Positions 1 through 9,790 of a stretch of DNA of 44,904 nucleotides are shown here, piece after piece. The position numbers were made by a program, and so were the translations under genes. Every line of letters begins with the position of its first letter. Position 1 is the stretch's first letter. Where the stretch lies: positions 1 through 44,904 of the forward strand of contig BFBT01000005.1 of the NCBI GenBank assembly GCA_003112755.1. The letters are read 5' to 3'. The notes under the pieces are model-generated. The model had not been told where the DNA came from. It did no database searches and was given only the letters and a program-made list of their open reading frames with translations. The DNA is from Lawsonibacter asaccharolyticus. Its GTDB lineage: Bacteria; Bacillota; Clostridia; Oscillospirales; Oscillospiraceae.

Positions 1-638
1 TATCTTGAGACCATTGCTGGCGGTGCCGGTGCGCACCGGGATATGGACGGTCAAAACGGTGTACAGATCCATATGACAAACACCTCGAACCTGCCTGTGG
101 AAGCGCTGGAGATGGAATTCCCGCTGATCATGGTCAAAAAATATGGACTTCGCCCGGACAGCGGCGGCGCAGGTCTGTACCGTGGCGGTCTTGGTATTGA
201 GCGCGTCTATGAGGCGGTAACAGACCATGTAATATATACTGGCCTTGGAGACCGCCAGCGGTTTGAGCCATGGGGGATTGACGGAGGGCATAATGGTGCG
301 GGCGGCTGTTATGATTTGACCCGCAGCGGACAGACGGAATCTCAGCGGCTGACATCCAAATGTACGGGCCTTGTGATGAATCGCGGCGATGTGGTCTGCG
401 TCAGAACGCCTGGAGCTGGAGGTTGGGGGATCCCAAACGGCGCGATGTACAGAAGGTGCTTGAAGACGTCCTGGAGGGAAAGGTGTCTCCTGGAGCGGCA
501 GCTTCGGAATACGGAGTTGCGCTGAAACGTGATAAAATGCTCTGGACTGTGGATGAGGAACAGACTGACGTACTTAGAAATACCCCTGAAGATATGGGAA
601 GAAAAACCGTAACGGATACTACGGAAAGACGTTACTAA
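1..638 (+). pseudogene. N-methylhydantoinase B / 5-oxoprolinase B-type subunit, 3' end, frameshifted
   Basis: The window opens inside this gene, in frame 1 (YLETIAGGAGAHRD), so only about the last 210 residues are seen. HyuB-type subunits act with HyuA in ATP-dependent opening of hydantoin or 5-oxoproline rings. Family-typical C-terminal blocks are visible: a Gly-rich RPDSGGAGLYRGGLG stretch, GLGDRQRFEPWG and TPGAGGWG. Just after TPGAGGWG (about 429-433, a run of five G) the frame must change by one base to continue as DPKRRDVQKVLEDVLEG, the usual family tail, ending in TAA at 636-638. Without the shift frame 1 stops at 523-525. The indel lies in a homopolymer, so it may be a sequencing error. 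The family call is good; the substrate is unknown. Confidence 0.75.
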
Positions 639-700
639 GACCAACAAGGAATGCCCGATAAACGAAACATAATCACAAAAGGGGAGTTGCGGGGAAAGGC

Positions 701-1462
701 AAAACCACCGGCTTTGCCGGTCATCTCATTAAGATAAGCGACAGACCGGGACTGCGTGCAAAGCAGTTCGGTCTGTGTTGTAGGCACCAAAAACACCCAC
801 CCCGGCTATGCGGTGGTAAAAATAGCTTAAAGCGAGGAGAAGAGTAGAAAAAGAAAAAACTCCCTGATAGGGTAGAAGTGGGTTGACGACCAACAACTAC
901 GATAACAGGGAGGTCTTCATCGTGAAAGACAAAGACATAAATATTTTAGAGCATACAAGTGGAGATATAATATCATATCGTATTTGCACCCAAATATCGA
1001 AGGATGGAGATATATGGACAGATAAACAGGATATAGGAGTGATATTAAGGAACTGTGTCAGCAAAAAGGGGTAGAAATCATAGAAGTCAAGCGTGCCCAG
1101 ACCGTATACACATGCTGATAAACATCCCTCCCCAATACAGTGTATCACAGATCATGGGGTATTTGAAAGGAAAAATAGTCTGATGATATTGACCGGCATG
1201 CAAATCTGAAATATAAGTATGGAAATCGGCACTTTGGCCAGAGGATATTATGTGATACAGTGGGCGGAATAAAAAACAGATAGCAGAGTATTTTCGAAAC
1301 CAACTGGCATCAGATCAAATCGCAGACCAGATAGGGCTGAAAGAGTTTGTTGACCCGTTTACGGGCCGCGAGAACAAGAAGGCGTAAAAATGCCCCTTAA
1401 GGGACTTCGTCCGTATCAGGCCCTTATAGGGCCTACTCAAGCCTCCCGGCTTAGCCGGAGGC
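701..1462 (+). mobile_element. Decayed IS200/IS605-type insertion sequence
   Basis: A broken IS200-like transposase gene (922-1386) is flanked by hairpins of the kind that bound these elements. The left one is ACCGGC-TTT-GCCGGT at 707-721; the right candidates are palindromic AGGCCCTTATAGGGCCT around 1419-1435 and an imperfect GC-rich hairpin at 1441-1462. IS200 elements use subterminal hairpins instead of inverted repeats and make no target duplication, so exact ends cannot be set. The stretch 639-700 holds nothing recognisable. The 1441-1462 hairpin also lies just downstream of trpA on the other strand and could serve as its terminator. Confidence 0.55.
922..1386 (+). pseudogene. tnpA: IS200/IS605 family transposase TnpA (Y1 HUH), degenerate
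   Basis: Starting at GTG 922 the translation begins KDKDINILEHT, as IS200 transposases do, then changes frame several times. Reading across frames recovers the family order: a YHIVFAPKYRR-like block, DIGVILR, LCQQKGVEI, a broken HIHM-like metal-binding region, SIPPQYSVSQIMGYLKGK, DRHANLKYKYGN, RGYYVIQ, and a tail DPFTGRENKK ending at TAA 1384-1386. TnpA is a single-strand transposase with an HUH motif and one catalytic Tyr. Several frameshifts and the damaged HUH region mean it cannot be active. The indels are scattered and not only in homopolymers, so this decay looks genuine. Confidence 0.7.
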
Positions 1463-1490
1463 TTTGACTTGGCCGACTGGCCTGAATTTT

Positions 1491-2251
1491 TTATCGTATC
1501 GCGTCCTTCATGGTTTTGACATACGCACCGATGCAGCCAGGGGCATCCTTCCCGTGCTGTTCCAGCAGCTTGACGATGGCAGAGCCGACGATCACGCCAT
1601 CGGCGAGCTCTGCCATCCGCTTGGCCTGTTCGGGTGGAGATTCCAAAGCCGATGGGGCCGGGATATGGGTGTTCTGCCGCACAATTTCTATCATTGAGGC
1701 CAGATCCGTTTTGATCTCGCTTCTGGCTCCGGTGACGCCCAGGGAGGACACCACATAGAGAAACCCATCCGCCTCTCTGGCGATCATGGCGATTCGGTCC
1801 TTGGAGGTAGGTGCGATGAGGGAGATCAGCTCACCCCGTACGCCTGCAAACCGGCAGATTCCTCCTCTCCTCAAAGGGCAGATCGGGGAGGATCAGTCCG
1901 TCGATCCCCGTCTCCCGGCAGGCGGAGAAAAAGCGCTCCGCTCCATAGGAGAACACTACATTGGCGTAGGTCATAAAACAGAGGTATCGTTACATCCCGG
2001 CGCAGGTCCGCACCAGTCCGAAGATCTGGTCTGTGGTGACCCCGCCCCTGCAAGGCCCCGGAGTTAGCCCCCTGGATCACCGGCCCCTCGGCGGTGGGGT
2101 CGGAGAAGGGAATGCCCAGCTCGATGAGGTCCGCGCCGTTTTCCACTGCGGCCCGGACGGCGGCGGCGGTGGTCTCCAGATTCGGGTCGCCGCAGGTAAT
2201 AAACGGGATAAATGCCTTTCCGCGGGCAAATGCCTGTGCGATCTTACTCAT
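1491..2251 (-). pseudogene. trpA: Tryptophan synthase alpha chain, frameshifted
   Basis: TrpA cleaves indole-3-glycerol phosphate to indole and glyceraldehyde-3-phosphate in the alpha2-beta2 synthase complex. The start at ATG 2251 gives [20 protein letters not shown], the canonical TrpA opening, followed by GDPNLETT and [17 protein letters not shown], which includes the catalytic Glu region. Frame then shifts around 2040-1870 and resumes with SLIAPTSKDRIAMIA, SSLGVTG and ADGVIVGSAIVKLLE to the stop at 1491. One pair of compensating shifts replaces an expected GFGIST block with a scrambled PSALESPP. About 253 residues are expected. It is the last gene of the trp operon. The indels are mostly in G/C runs, so the true gene may be intact. 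Confidence 0.85.
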
Positions 2252-3429
2252 GGAATCCTCCCCTCTGTATCGGGCGATGGCGGCGCAGTCCTTGTCGCCC
2301 CGGCCTGAAATAGTGATGACGATGATCTGCTCCCGCTCCATAGCGGAGCAAGCTTTATGGCATGGGCCACGGCGTGGGCCGACTCAATGGCGGGGATGAT
2401 ACCCTCCGTCCGGGGCCAGATACTCGAAGGCGTTGACCGCCTCCTCGTCAGTGACCGGGGACATATTCCGCCCGGCCGATGTCATGGAGGTGGCGTGTTC
2501 CGGGCCGATGCCCGGGTAGTCCAGTCCGGCGGAGATGGAGTAGACCGGGGCGATCTGGCCGTACTGGTCCTGACAGAAGTAGGACTTCATCCCGTGGAAG
2601 ATGCCCAGCTTCCCGGTGGCGATGGTGGCCGCCGTCTCCGGGGTATCCGCCCCCGGCCGGCCGCCTCGCAGCCGATCAGCCGGACCTGTTCGTCCCCGAT
2701 AAAGTGATAGAAGCTGCCGATGGCATTGGAACCGCCTCCCACACAGGCGAGCACCGCGTCGGGCAGCCGCCCCTCCTCTCCAGAAGCTGCGCCCTGATCT
2801 CCCGGGAGATTACCGCCTGAAAGTCCCGGACGATGGTGGGGAAGGGGTGGGCCCCATCACAGAGCCAAGGCAGTAGTGGGTGTCGGCCATGCGGGAGGTC
2901 CACTCCCGCATGGCCTCGGATACGGCGTCCTTCAGCGTGGCTGTGCCCGTCTTTACAGGAACCACCTCCGCTCCCAAAAGGCGCATCCGGTACACATTGA
3001 GGGCCTGGCGGACGGTATCTTCCTCCCCATAAAGACCACGCACTCCATCCCCATGAGGGCGGCGGCAGTGGCGGTAGCCACCCCGTGCTGCCCCGCCCCC
3101 GTCTCGGCAATCAGGCGGGTCTTGCCCATCCGCTTGGCCAGAAGGGCCTGTCCAGCACATTGTTGATCTTGTGGGCCCCGGTGTGGTTCAGATCCTCCCG
3201 CTTCAGATAGATCTTCGCCCCGCCCAGATCCTCCGTCATCTTTTTGGCAAAATACAGCCGGGATGGCCGCCCCGCGTATTCATTCAAAAGCTCGGTGAGC
3301 TCCCGGTTGAAAGCTTCGTCCGTTCTTGTAGTGATCGTATGCCGCTTCCAGTTCAATGACCGCGTTCATCAGCGTCTCGGGGATATACTGTCCCCCGTGG
3401 ACGCCGAAGCGTCCTTTTGGATTGGTCAT
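2244..3429 (-). pseudogene. trpB: Tryptophan synthase beta chain, multiply frameshifted
   Basis: TrpB condenses indole with serine using PLP. ATG 3429 overlaps the trpF stop (ATGA) and starts MTNPKGRFGVHGGQYIPETL, the canonical opening. Downstream pieces lie in different frames: [19 protein letters not shown], then [14 protein letters not shown] with the PLP lysine (about 3190), then [40 protein letters not shown], an SNAIG-type phosphate loop region, [14 protein letters not shown] and [11 protein letters not shown]. At least six frame changes are needed, so this is the most damaged gene of the operon as read. The 3' end is uncertain; a TAA at 2246-2244 overlapping trpA would be normal for this operon. 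Confidence 0.85.
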
Positions 3430-4033
3430 GCTCTCGCTCCCTTTCTGACTGCGGCCACAAAGGCCGCCATTTTTTCCGGATCCTTGCCCCATCCGTCTCA
3501 ATACCGGAGCTGACATCCACCGCATAGGGGTGAAGCCGCTCCACCGCCCCTTCCACATTATCCGGCCCCAGCCCGCCGGCCAGGAAATAGGGCCGCCGGA
3601 GCTGCCGGAGCATACTCCAGTCAAAAACGGTTCCCGTACCCGCACCGGCATCCAGCAGATATGGTCAGCAGCACTGGCCTCGGCGCGGAGGACATCCTGA
3701 ACCGTGGCGATCCGGAATGCCTGGATAATGGGCTTTGGGGTAAGCATCCGCAGCCGGTCAACATAGTCCCCGCCCTCGCTGCCGTGAAGCTGGGCCAGGT
3801 CGATCACACCGCGGTTCAGCAGGCGGGCCACTGTCTCTGCTGTCTCGTTGACAAATACGCCCACCGCCTGAATGTTCGGGTCCAGTAATTCCTTCAATTC
3901 AGCGGCCCCTTTGGGTGCGATATATCGTTTGCTTTCAGGGGCAAATACAAATCCGATATACTCCGGCCTCAGCTGATTTGCGGCCAGAATATCCCGGGGG
4001 CGGGACAGGCCGCACAGCTTGATTTTTTGTCAT
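3426..4033 (-). pseudogene. trpF: Phosphoribosylanthranilate isomerase, frameshifted
   Basis: TrpF isomerises phosphoribosylanthranilate to CdRP in tryptophan synthesis. ATG 4033 overlaps the trpC stop (ATGA). Removing one A from the six-A run at about 4024 restores the opening MTKIKLCGLSRPRDI, the standard TrpF start with its catalytic Cys; as read the frame is lost there. The body continues PEYIGFVFAPESKRYI, VGVFVNE, IDLAQLHGSEG and, in another frame, PYFLAGGLGPDNV and DVSSGIETDG, which carries the catalytic Asp/phosphate-binding region. A missing G near 3480 restores a DPEKMAAFVAAVRKG-like tail ending at TGA 3428-3426. Three or more indels are needed, at least two of them in homopolymers. 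Confidence 0.85.
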
Positions 4034-4811
4034 GCTCCGCCTCGCAGTCCGGCCAGAGCGGCCTTTTTATCGGCCGCCCGCATCAGAGTTTCTCCAATCA
4101 GGACTCCGTCCGCTCCCAGCTCTCGGAGCACTGCGACGTCTCCGGCGCTGCGGACGCCGCTTTCGGAAACAAACAGCACCTCGCGGGGATCAGCGCCCTG
4201 AGCCGGCGGCTGTTGTCCGGGTCCACAGAGAAATCCTTCAGGCTGCGGTTGTTCACCCCGATGATCCGCGCCCCTGCCCGGAGGGCAGTTTCCGCCTCCG
4301 CCTCGTTGTGGACCTCCACCAGTGCGGACAGGCCCAGCTCATCGCAGGTGTGCAGGTACTCCCGGATCTGCCGCTCCGTCAAAATGGCACAGATCAGCAG
4401 GACTGCCGACGCCCCCAGCACCTTCGCCTCATAGATCATGTATTCGTCTACGGTAAAGTCCTTCCGCAGGCAGGGGATGGAGGCCGTCCGGGCGATCTCC
4501 TGCAAATGCCGGCCGCTGCCCAGAAACCATTTGGGCTCAGTGAGCACTGAGATGCAGTCTGCACCCGCCGCCTCATAGTCCAGTGCAATTTGCAGGTAGG
4601 GATACTCCGGGGCGATGAGTCCCTTGGAGGGCGAGGCCCGCTTGCACTCACAGATGAAAGAGAGTCCGTCTTTTCTCAGGGCTTTCTCAAACCCAAAATC
4701 TCCTTTGAGGAGAGAAAGGGCCTGCAGACGCAGCTCCTCCAGAGGGACAGAGCTCTTGGACGCCGCCACCCGCTCCCGGGCATGGCCGGCCAGCTGGTCC
4801 AGTATGGTCAT
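4030..4811 (-). pseudogene. trpC: Indole-3-glycerol phosphate synthase, one frameshift
   Basis: TrpC closes the indole ring from CdRP. ATG 4811 gives [19 protein letters not shown] and the protein runs cleanly through FICECKRASPSKG (catalytic Lys/substrate loop), ADCISVLTEPKWFLG, PCLRKDFTVDEY (second catalytic Lys), GASAVLLI, ALVEVHNEAEA and IIGVNNRSLKDF. At about 4175 a run of four C on the coding strand needs one more C. That would turn the nonsense tail into LIPREVLFVSESGVRSAGDV and then LIGETLMR, ending at TGA 4032-4030 overlapping trpF. As read it stops at 4098. The fold and catalytic residues are complete, so it is probably functional if the indel is an error. Confidence 0.88.
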
Positions 4812-5836
4812 GCCTCCACCTCCGGCCGTTGCTGACCGCGATCAGCTGCTCCAGCACGGCGGCGGCCTTTCCTGTATCAATGAGCTCCGCCGCCAGGGCC
4901 ACGCCGTCCTTCATGCTATCGGCTTTGCCGCCGATGTACAGGGCCGCCCCGGCGTTGAGCAGCACCGCGTTCCGCTTGGCGCCCCGCCCGCCGCTCAAAA
5001 TAGTCTGGGTGATGGCAGCGTTCTCCTCCGGCGTCCCGCCCTTCAGTTCCTCTTTTGTGCAGCGGTCAAAGCCAAAATCCTCCGGGGTGATGACCGAGGA
5101 CTTGAACCAGCCGTCCCGGATCTCGCAGATGGTGGTGGGCGCACTCAGGGAGATCTCGTCCAGCTTGTCCTGTCCGTATACCACCATGCCCCGCTTGATC
5201 CCCAGATTGATGAGCACCTGAGCCAGGGGCTCCACCAGATAGTCGTCATAGACCCCAGCAGCTGCCGGACCGGCGTCCCGGGGTTGGTCAGCGGGCCGAG
5301 GATATTGAATACCGTGCGGAAGCCCAGCTCCTTGCGGATGGCTCCCACATATTTCATGGAGGTGTGGTAATCCTGGGCGAAGAAAAAGCACATTCCCACG
5401 TCCCGGAGTAGCTCCACGCACTTTTCGGGGCTCTGGTGGATGTTGACCCCCAGTGCCTCCAGACAGTCCGCCGTGCCGCACAGGGAGGAGGCCGCCCGGT
5501 TTCCGTGCTTGGCCACCTTCATGCCCCTGCCGCCGCCACCAGGGCGGCGGTGGTGGAGATGTTGAAGCTGCCGGCGTTGTCTCCGCCGGTGCCCACGATC
5601 TCAAAGAGCTCCATGCCGGTCTCCACCTTGATGGCGTGGCCCCGCATGGCGGCGGCGCATCCGGCGATCTCGTCGGTGGTCTCCGCCCGGGCGCTCTTGG
5701 TGGAGAGGGCGGCAAGAAAAGCGGCGTTTTGGGTGGGCGTGGTCTCGCCGCCCATGATCTCATTCATCACGGTGTAGGCCTCCTCGTAGGTGAGGTCCCC
5801 TTTATTGACGATCTTGACGATGGCTTCTTTGATCAT
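4808..5836 (-). pseudogene. trpD: Anthranilate phosphoribosyltransferase, frameshifted
   Basis: TrpD transfers phosphoribose from PRPP to anthranilate. ATG 5836 follows an AAGGAG site 4 bases after the trpG stop. The N-terminal helical part ([20 protein letters not shown]) leads to [18 protein letters not shown], the PRPP-binding loop. Missing single G bases at about 5520 (a four-G run) and about 5262 (another four-G run) are enough to join this to [22 protein letters not shown] and [16 protein letters not shown] third shift near 4825 hides the stop; the expected TGA 4810-4808 overlaps trpC as ATGA. All three indels sit in or beside G/C runs, so real loss of function is uncertain. Confidence 0.88.
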
Positions 5837-5839
5837 GGT

Positions 5840-6409
5840 TTACATCTCCTTTATGAAGTTTTGCAGCATGGTTTTCCCGTCGGGCGTCAAAATGGACTCC
5901 GGGTGGAACTGTACGCCGTAGATTGGATACGCCCTGTGCTGTACCGCCATGACCTCTCCGTCCTCGGTTCTGGCAGTGATTTTCAGGCACTCCGGAAGGG
6001 TTTCGGCGTCCGCCGCCAGGGAGTGATACCGCCCCACAAGGGCTGTTTCCGGACAGCCCCGGAACAGCGGGCAGTCCAGATCGAATCGGACCTGGGACTG
6101 CTTCCCGTGCATCAGCGCCTTGGCGTAGGTAATGGAGGCGCCAAAGGCGGCGCAGATGGCCTGGTGCCCCAGACAGACCCCCAGAATGGGGATCTCATGC
6201 CCCAGGGCGGTCACCACCTCCATGGTGATTCCCGCGTCCTCCGGCCTCCCCGGGCCGGGGGAGAGGATGATCCGTTCCGGCTGAAGCGCCCGAATTTCTT
6301 CTGCGGTCATCTCATCATTGCGGATGATCCAGATATTCGGCTCGAATTCCCCAACAAGCTGGTACAGATTGTAGGAAAAGCTGTCATAGTTATCGATCAG
6401 CAGGATCAT
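5840..6409 (-). CDS. trpG: Anthranilate synthase glutamine amidotransferase component
   Basis: TrpG hydrolyses glutamine and passes ammonia to TrpE to make anthranilate from chorismate. The protein has 189 residues from ATG 6409: MILLIDNYDSFSYNL, the oxyanion-type SPGPGRPEDAG, the nucleophile in LGVCLGHQ (Cys79), and the His-Glu pair in VQFHPES near the C terminus. The triad is complete. I chose this start because the ATG overlaps the trpE stop as ATGA, the usual coupling in this operon, and because MILLIDNYDSF is the family start; 20 further in-frame codons upstream belong to the trpE 3' end. It is unfused, with no frameshift. Confidence 0.95.
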   Translation of the reverse strand: MILLIDNYDSFSYNLYQLVGEFEPNIWIIRNDEMTAEEIRALQPERIILSPGPGRPEDAGITMEVVTALGHEIPILGVCLGHQAICAAFGASITYAKALMHGKQSQVRFDLDCPLFRGCPETALVGRYHSLAADAETLPECLKITARTEDGEVMAVQHRAYPIYGVQFHPESILTPDGKTMLQNFIKEM

Positions 6410-7872
6410 AGCTCCGCCTCCTGTGCAAGCTCCAGCGCCCTCAGGGACGCCCGCGCCTTGTTCATACATTCCTCAAATTCCTGCTCCGGGACCGAATCGG
6501 CCACGATCCCTGCTCCGCTTCTCACAAACACCCTGCCGTTCTTCTGATAGGCGATCCGGATGGCGATGCAGGTGTCCATATTCCCGGTGAAGTCGATGTA
6601 GCCGATGGCCCCGCCGTAGATGCCCCGCTTGTTGTTCTCCAGCTCTGCGATCAGCTGGCAGGCCCGGAGCTTAGGCGCTCCGGAGAGGGTCCCGGCGGGC
6701 AGCACCGCCTCGATGGCGTCCAGCGCGTCCTTGTCCTCCCGGAGCTCTCCCCGTACGGTGGAGCCGATGTGCATGACATGGGAGAAGCGCTCAATGGTGT
6801 GGAACTTCTCCACCTGGACCGTACCGAACCGGCTGATCTTCCCAAGATCGTTCCGCCCCAGATCCACCAGCATATTGTGCTCCGCCAGCTCTTTCTCATC
6901 GGAGAGCAGCTCTGTCTCCAGAACCTGGTCCTCCTCCGGGGTCTTTCCCCTGGGCCGGGTGCCCGCGAGAGGGAAGGTGTGGAGCACGCCGTTTTCCAGC
7001 TTGACCAGAGTCTCCGGCGACGCCCCCGCCACCTCCACATCTGTTCCGGAAAAATAGAACATATAGGGGGAGGGGTTAAGGGTGCGCAGCACCCGGTAGG
7101 TGTTGAACAGGCTGCCCTCAAAGGGGGCCGACAGGCAGTTGGAGAGGACGATCTGAAAAATATCCCCTTCCCGGATGTGGACCTTGGCCTGCTCCACCAT
7201 TCGGCAGAAGTCCTCCCGGCCGAACAGCGGCGTCACCGGGCCCAGGAGCCGCCCGGCACGGTCCTGCTTCTTTGCTCCGGTCCGCAGCAGCTCCACAAGC
7301 TGTCTGAGCTCCAGCACCGCCTTGTTGTAGCTGGTCTCCGGCTCGTCCAGGGACATATTGACCATGAGAATGAGCTTCTGCCGCAGATGGTCAAAGGCAA
7401 TGACCTTGTCAAAGAGCATCAGATCAAGATCCCGAAATTCCTCGCTGTCCTCCACCTCCGCCCGGACGGACGGCTCGCTGTACCCCAGATAGTCATAGGA
7501 GAAGTATCCCACAAGCCCGCCGGTGAAGGGAGGGAGATGGTCAAAGCGGGGGCTTTTGTGCTCCTCCAGGACCTGACGCAGGTAAGCGGATGGGTCCGCC
7601 GTTGGGAAGTGAAGGCATCCGGCCCGCATCTCCCCGTTCCTGCAGGTGATCTCAAGACTGGGATCAAAGCCCAGGAAGGTGTAGCGTCCCCAGGTCTCAT
7701 GGCTGGCTGCGGACTCCAGCATATAGCAGTGGGTGGAAACCTGCTTCAGGATGCGCATGGCTTCTATGGGCGTGGTGAAGTCAGACAGGATCTCACAGCT
7801 CACCGGCAGCACCCGGTATCGTCTGGCGGAATCGATCTCCTGGACTTTCTCCAATGTGGGAACGATCTGCAT
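6406..7872 (-). CDS. trpE: Anthranilate synthase component I
   Basis: TrpE is the chorismate-binding synthase subunit and the first committed enzyme of tryptophan synthesis. The protein has 488 residues from ATG 7872 (MQIVPTLEKV); that start has GGAGGTG six bases upstream, whereas an ATG five codons earlier overlaps the RBS. The C-terminal chorismate-binding domain shows ELLSDEKELAEHNMLVDLGR, GTLSGAPKLRA and GGAIGYIDFTGNMDTCIAIR, all conserved. The N-terminal part has the LLESA block expected of feedback-regulated TrpE. It is intact and the first gene after the T-box leader, so transcription is set by charged tRNA-Trp and activity probably by tryptophan. Confidence 0.95.
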   Translation of the reverse strand: MQIVPTLEKVQEIDSARRYRVLPVSCEILSDFTTPIEAMRILKQVSTHCYMLESAASHETWGRYTFLGFDPSLEITCRNGEMRAGCLHFPTADPSAYLRQVLEEHKSPRFDHLPPFTGGLVGYFSYDYLGYSEPSVRAEVEDSEEFRDLDLMLFDKVIAFDHLRQKLILMVNMSLDEPETSYNKAVLELRQLVELLRTGAKKQDRAGRLLGPVTPLFGREDFCRMVEQAKVHIREGDIFQIVLSNCLSAPFEGSLFNTYRVLRTLNPSPYMFYFSGTDVEVAGASPETLVKLENGVLHTFPLAGTRPRGKTPEEDQVLETELLSDEKELAEHNMLVDLGRNDLGKISRFGTVQVEKFHTIERFSHVMHIGSTVRGELREDKDALDAIEAVLPAGTLSGAPKLRACQLIAELENNKRGIYGGAIGYIDFTGNMDTCIAIRIAYQKNGRVFVRSGAGIVADSVPEQEFEECMNKARASLRALELAQEAEL

Positions 7873-7889
7873 GGTCTGCACCTCCAAAT

Positions 7890-8205
7890 AAAAATGCTCC
7901 TCTGGCGTTTCTGCAGAGGAGCAAAAAATCGCCCTTGACAGAAACTACGGTCTGTCAAGGACGAATAAAACACATTATCCGCGGTGCCACCTTGATTCAC
8001 GGCATGACCCGTGCGCTTAGCGGGATACCAACATATCCCCGGCAAATGACGTCTGCCTGCAACGTCGCAGCATACTCTGTGAATCTCACATTTGACTGCG
8101 CCCTCAGCGGTCCATTTGACAACTTGTTTCTTACCTGACTCTCAGCACCACAGGCTCTCTGTAAAGGCATGATTGCCGTTATCTCCGCTTCAACGGTTTA
8201 GGATA
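7890..8205 (-). promoter_or_regulatory. Tryptophan-specific T-box leader of the trp operon
   Basis: On the minus strand the leader contains the T-box sequence AAGGTGGCACCGCGG (7993-7979). The stem I base pairs AGCGG with CCGCT, and a UGG triplet at 8114-8112 sits just before the closing CCGCT, where the specifier lies; UGG is the Trp codon. An AGAGAG bulge and GCTGAG are visible. The T-box overlaps a terminator with arms CCTTGACAGA and TCTGTCAAGG (7960-7951 and 7942-7933) followed by T6. A second hairpin with T5 (7922-7896) follows at once. Uncharged tRNA-Trp is expected to stabilise the antiterminator and let trpEGDCFBA be transcribed. Confidence 0.92.
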
Positions 8206-8219
8206 TTAAATTTTTTATC

Positions 8220-8248
8220 ACTATACTACTATGCCCTCTACTTGTCAA
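8220..8248 (-). promoter_or_regulatory. Sigma-A promoter of the trp operon
   Basis: The minus strand reads TTGACA (8248-8243), a 17-base spacer, then TATAGT (8225-8220). It ends about 15 bases before the T-box leader fold begins. Confidence 0.85.
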
Positions 8249-8324
8249 GGGCTATTATAAAAAATTCCCTACGAACGTGTATTGTATTCCTACAAATACG
8301 CAACAGCAACTTTTTAATTACCCC

Positions 8325-8353
8325 TTGACTTAGTAGGAAAATGGTGGTATAAC
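8325..8353 (+). promoter_or_regulatory. Sigma-A promoter of the sulfur operon
   Basis: TTGACT (8325-8330), a 17-base spacer and TATAAC (8348-8353). A transcript would start near 8360, about 30 bases before the leader peptide ATG. It diverges from the trp promoter across about 75 bases. Confidence 0.8.
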
Positions 8354-8391
8354 ATTATACATACCAATTCCGTGGGTAAAAGGAGCCGGTT

Positions 8392-8472
8392 ATGCAAAAA
8401 CACTTTTTCAGACTTCTGCGGAATAACTTCCGTTTCGGACGAATGTGTTATCTGTTCTTCCTAGCAAAATAA
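8392..8472 (+). CDS. Short putative leader peptide upstream of the sulfhydrylase gene
   Basis: A 26-codon reading frame starts at ATG 8392 behind a strong AAAGGAG site at a spacing of about 6. It lies between the promoter and the first enzyme gene and ends at TAA 8470-8472, 26 bases before the metY ATG. The product is basic and hydrophobic (core RLLRNNFRFGR) and has one Cys codon (TGT 8446-8448, residue 19) near the end. The good start signals and position suggest translation, either as a regulatory leader for sulfur or cysteine control or as a small protein. I know no named family for it and see no obvious terminator/antiterminator pair, so the mechanism is open. Confidence 0.5.
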   Translation: MQKHFFRLLRNNFRFGRMCYLFFLAK

Positions 8473-8498
8473 ATCATGGAACAGAAAGGAACACAACT

Positions 8499-9788
8499 AT
8501 GTCTGATTACAAATTTGAAACGCTCCAACTCCATGTGGGCCAGGAGCACCCTGACCCTGCATCTGATGCCCGTGCGGTTCCCATCTACGCTACCACTTCT
8601 TATGTATTTCATAACAGTCAGCACGCAGCAGATCGCTTTGGTCTGGCTGATACAGGCAACATCTATGGCCGCCTGACCAATTCCACCCAAGGTGTTTTTG
8701 AACAGCGCATTTCCGCATTGGAGGGCGGTGTTGCCGGTCTGGCTGTCGCCTCTGGCGCCGCCGCGATCACCTATACCATTCAGGCGCTTGCAAAACAGGG
8801 AGAGCACATTGTAGCACAAAAGACCATCTACGGCGGCACCAGTAATCTGTTGGCCCACACCTTGCCACTCTACGGCATCAACTCCAGCTTTGTGGATGTC
8901 CACGACCTCGCCGCCGTGGAACATGCGATCCAGCCCAACACCAAGGCCATCTACATTGAGACCCTGGGCAACCCCAACAGTGATATTCCTGACATTGACG
9001 CCATTGCTGACATTGCTCACAAATATGGACTGCCGCTGGTAATCGATAATACATTCGGCACCCCCTATCTGATCCGTCCCATTGAACACGGCGCTGACAT
9101 TGTGATCCACTCCGCCACCAAGTTCATTGGCGGCCACGGTACGACCCTGGGCGGTATCATTGTGGACGGCGGCAGCTTTGATTGGGCGGCAAGCGGAAAA
9201 TACCCCTGGATCAGCGCAGCGAATCCCAGCTACCATGGCGTAAAGTTTACAGAGGCTGCGGGAAAGGCCGCTTTTGTTACCTATATCCGCGCAATCCTGC
9301 TGCGGGACGAGGGTGCCTGCATCAGTCCCTTTGCGGCTTTTCTGCTGCTTCAGGGTACGGAAACCCTGAGTCTCCGGCTGGAACGTCATGTGGAGAACGC
9401 AAAGAAAGTGGTGAAATACCTGACTTCCCATCCCCAGGTGGAAAAAGTCAATCATCCTTCTCTGCCGGAACATCCGGATCACGCGCTGTACGAAAAGTAT
9501 TTTCCGAACGGCGGCGCTTCCATTTTTACATTCCAAATCAAGGGCGGACGGGAGGATGCCTTCCGGTTTATTGACAATTTGAAGATTTTCTCTTTGCTGG
9601 CCAATGTAGCGGACGTCAAAAGTTTGGTGATTCATCCAGCTTCCACCACACACAGCCAGCTTACGGAGGAGGAACTGGAGAACGTGGGAATTTACCAGAA
9701 TACCATCCGTCTTTCCATCGGCACAGAGCACATTGATGACATTATCGCAGATCTGGAGCAGGCGTTCCAGCGTGTCAAGGAGGTATGA
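8499..9788 (+). CDS. metY: O-acetylhomoserine (O-acetylserine) sulfhydrylase, Cys/Met-metabolism PLP enzyme
   Basis: The protein has 429 residues from ATG 8499 ([15 protein letters not shown]), behind AAAGGA. This is the family start; 18 in-frame codons upstream overlap the leader peptide. The fold type I Cys/Met PLP family is clear: Tyr-Gly-Arg in [64 protein letters not shown], and [11 protein letters not shown] with the PLP lysine (Lys208). It uses sulfide with O-acetylhomoserine to give homocysteine, and possibly O-acetylserine. Its stop overlaps the upstream ATG candidate of cysK. It is the first enzyme of a five-gene sulfur operon; such genes are often called cysD in Firmicutes. Confidence 0.92.
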   Translation: MSDYKFETLQLHVGQEHPDPASDARAVPIYATTSYVFHNSQHAADRFGLADTGNIYGRLTNSTQGVFEQRISALEGGVAGLAVASGAAAITYTIQALAKQGEHIVAQKTIYGGTSNLLAHTLPLYGINSSFVDVHDLAAVEHAIQPNTKAIYIETLGNPNSDIPDIDAIADIAHKYGLPLVIDNTFGTPYLIRPIEHGADIVIHSATKFIGGHGTTLGGIIVDGGSFDWAASGKYPWISAANPSYHGVKFTEAAGKAAFVTYIRAILLRDEGACISPFAAFLLLQGTETLSLRLERHVENAKKVVKYLTSHPQVEKVNHPSLPEHPDHALYEKYFPNGGASIFTFQIKGGREDAFRFIDNLKIFSLLANVADVKSLVIHPASTTHSQLTEEELENVGIYQNTIRLSIGTEHIDDIIADLEQAFQRVKEV

Positions 9789-9790
9789 CC

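Noticed and set aside
5453..6547. 364-codon plus-strand frame opposite trpD/trpG
   Set aside because: It is open because of GC-rich codon bias in the trp genes; low-complexity translation.
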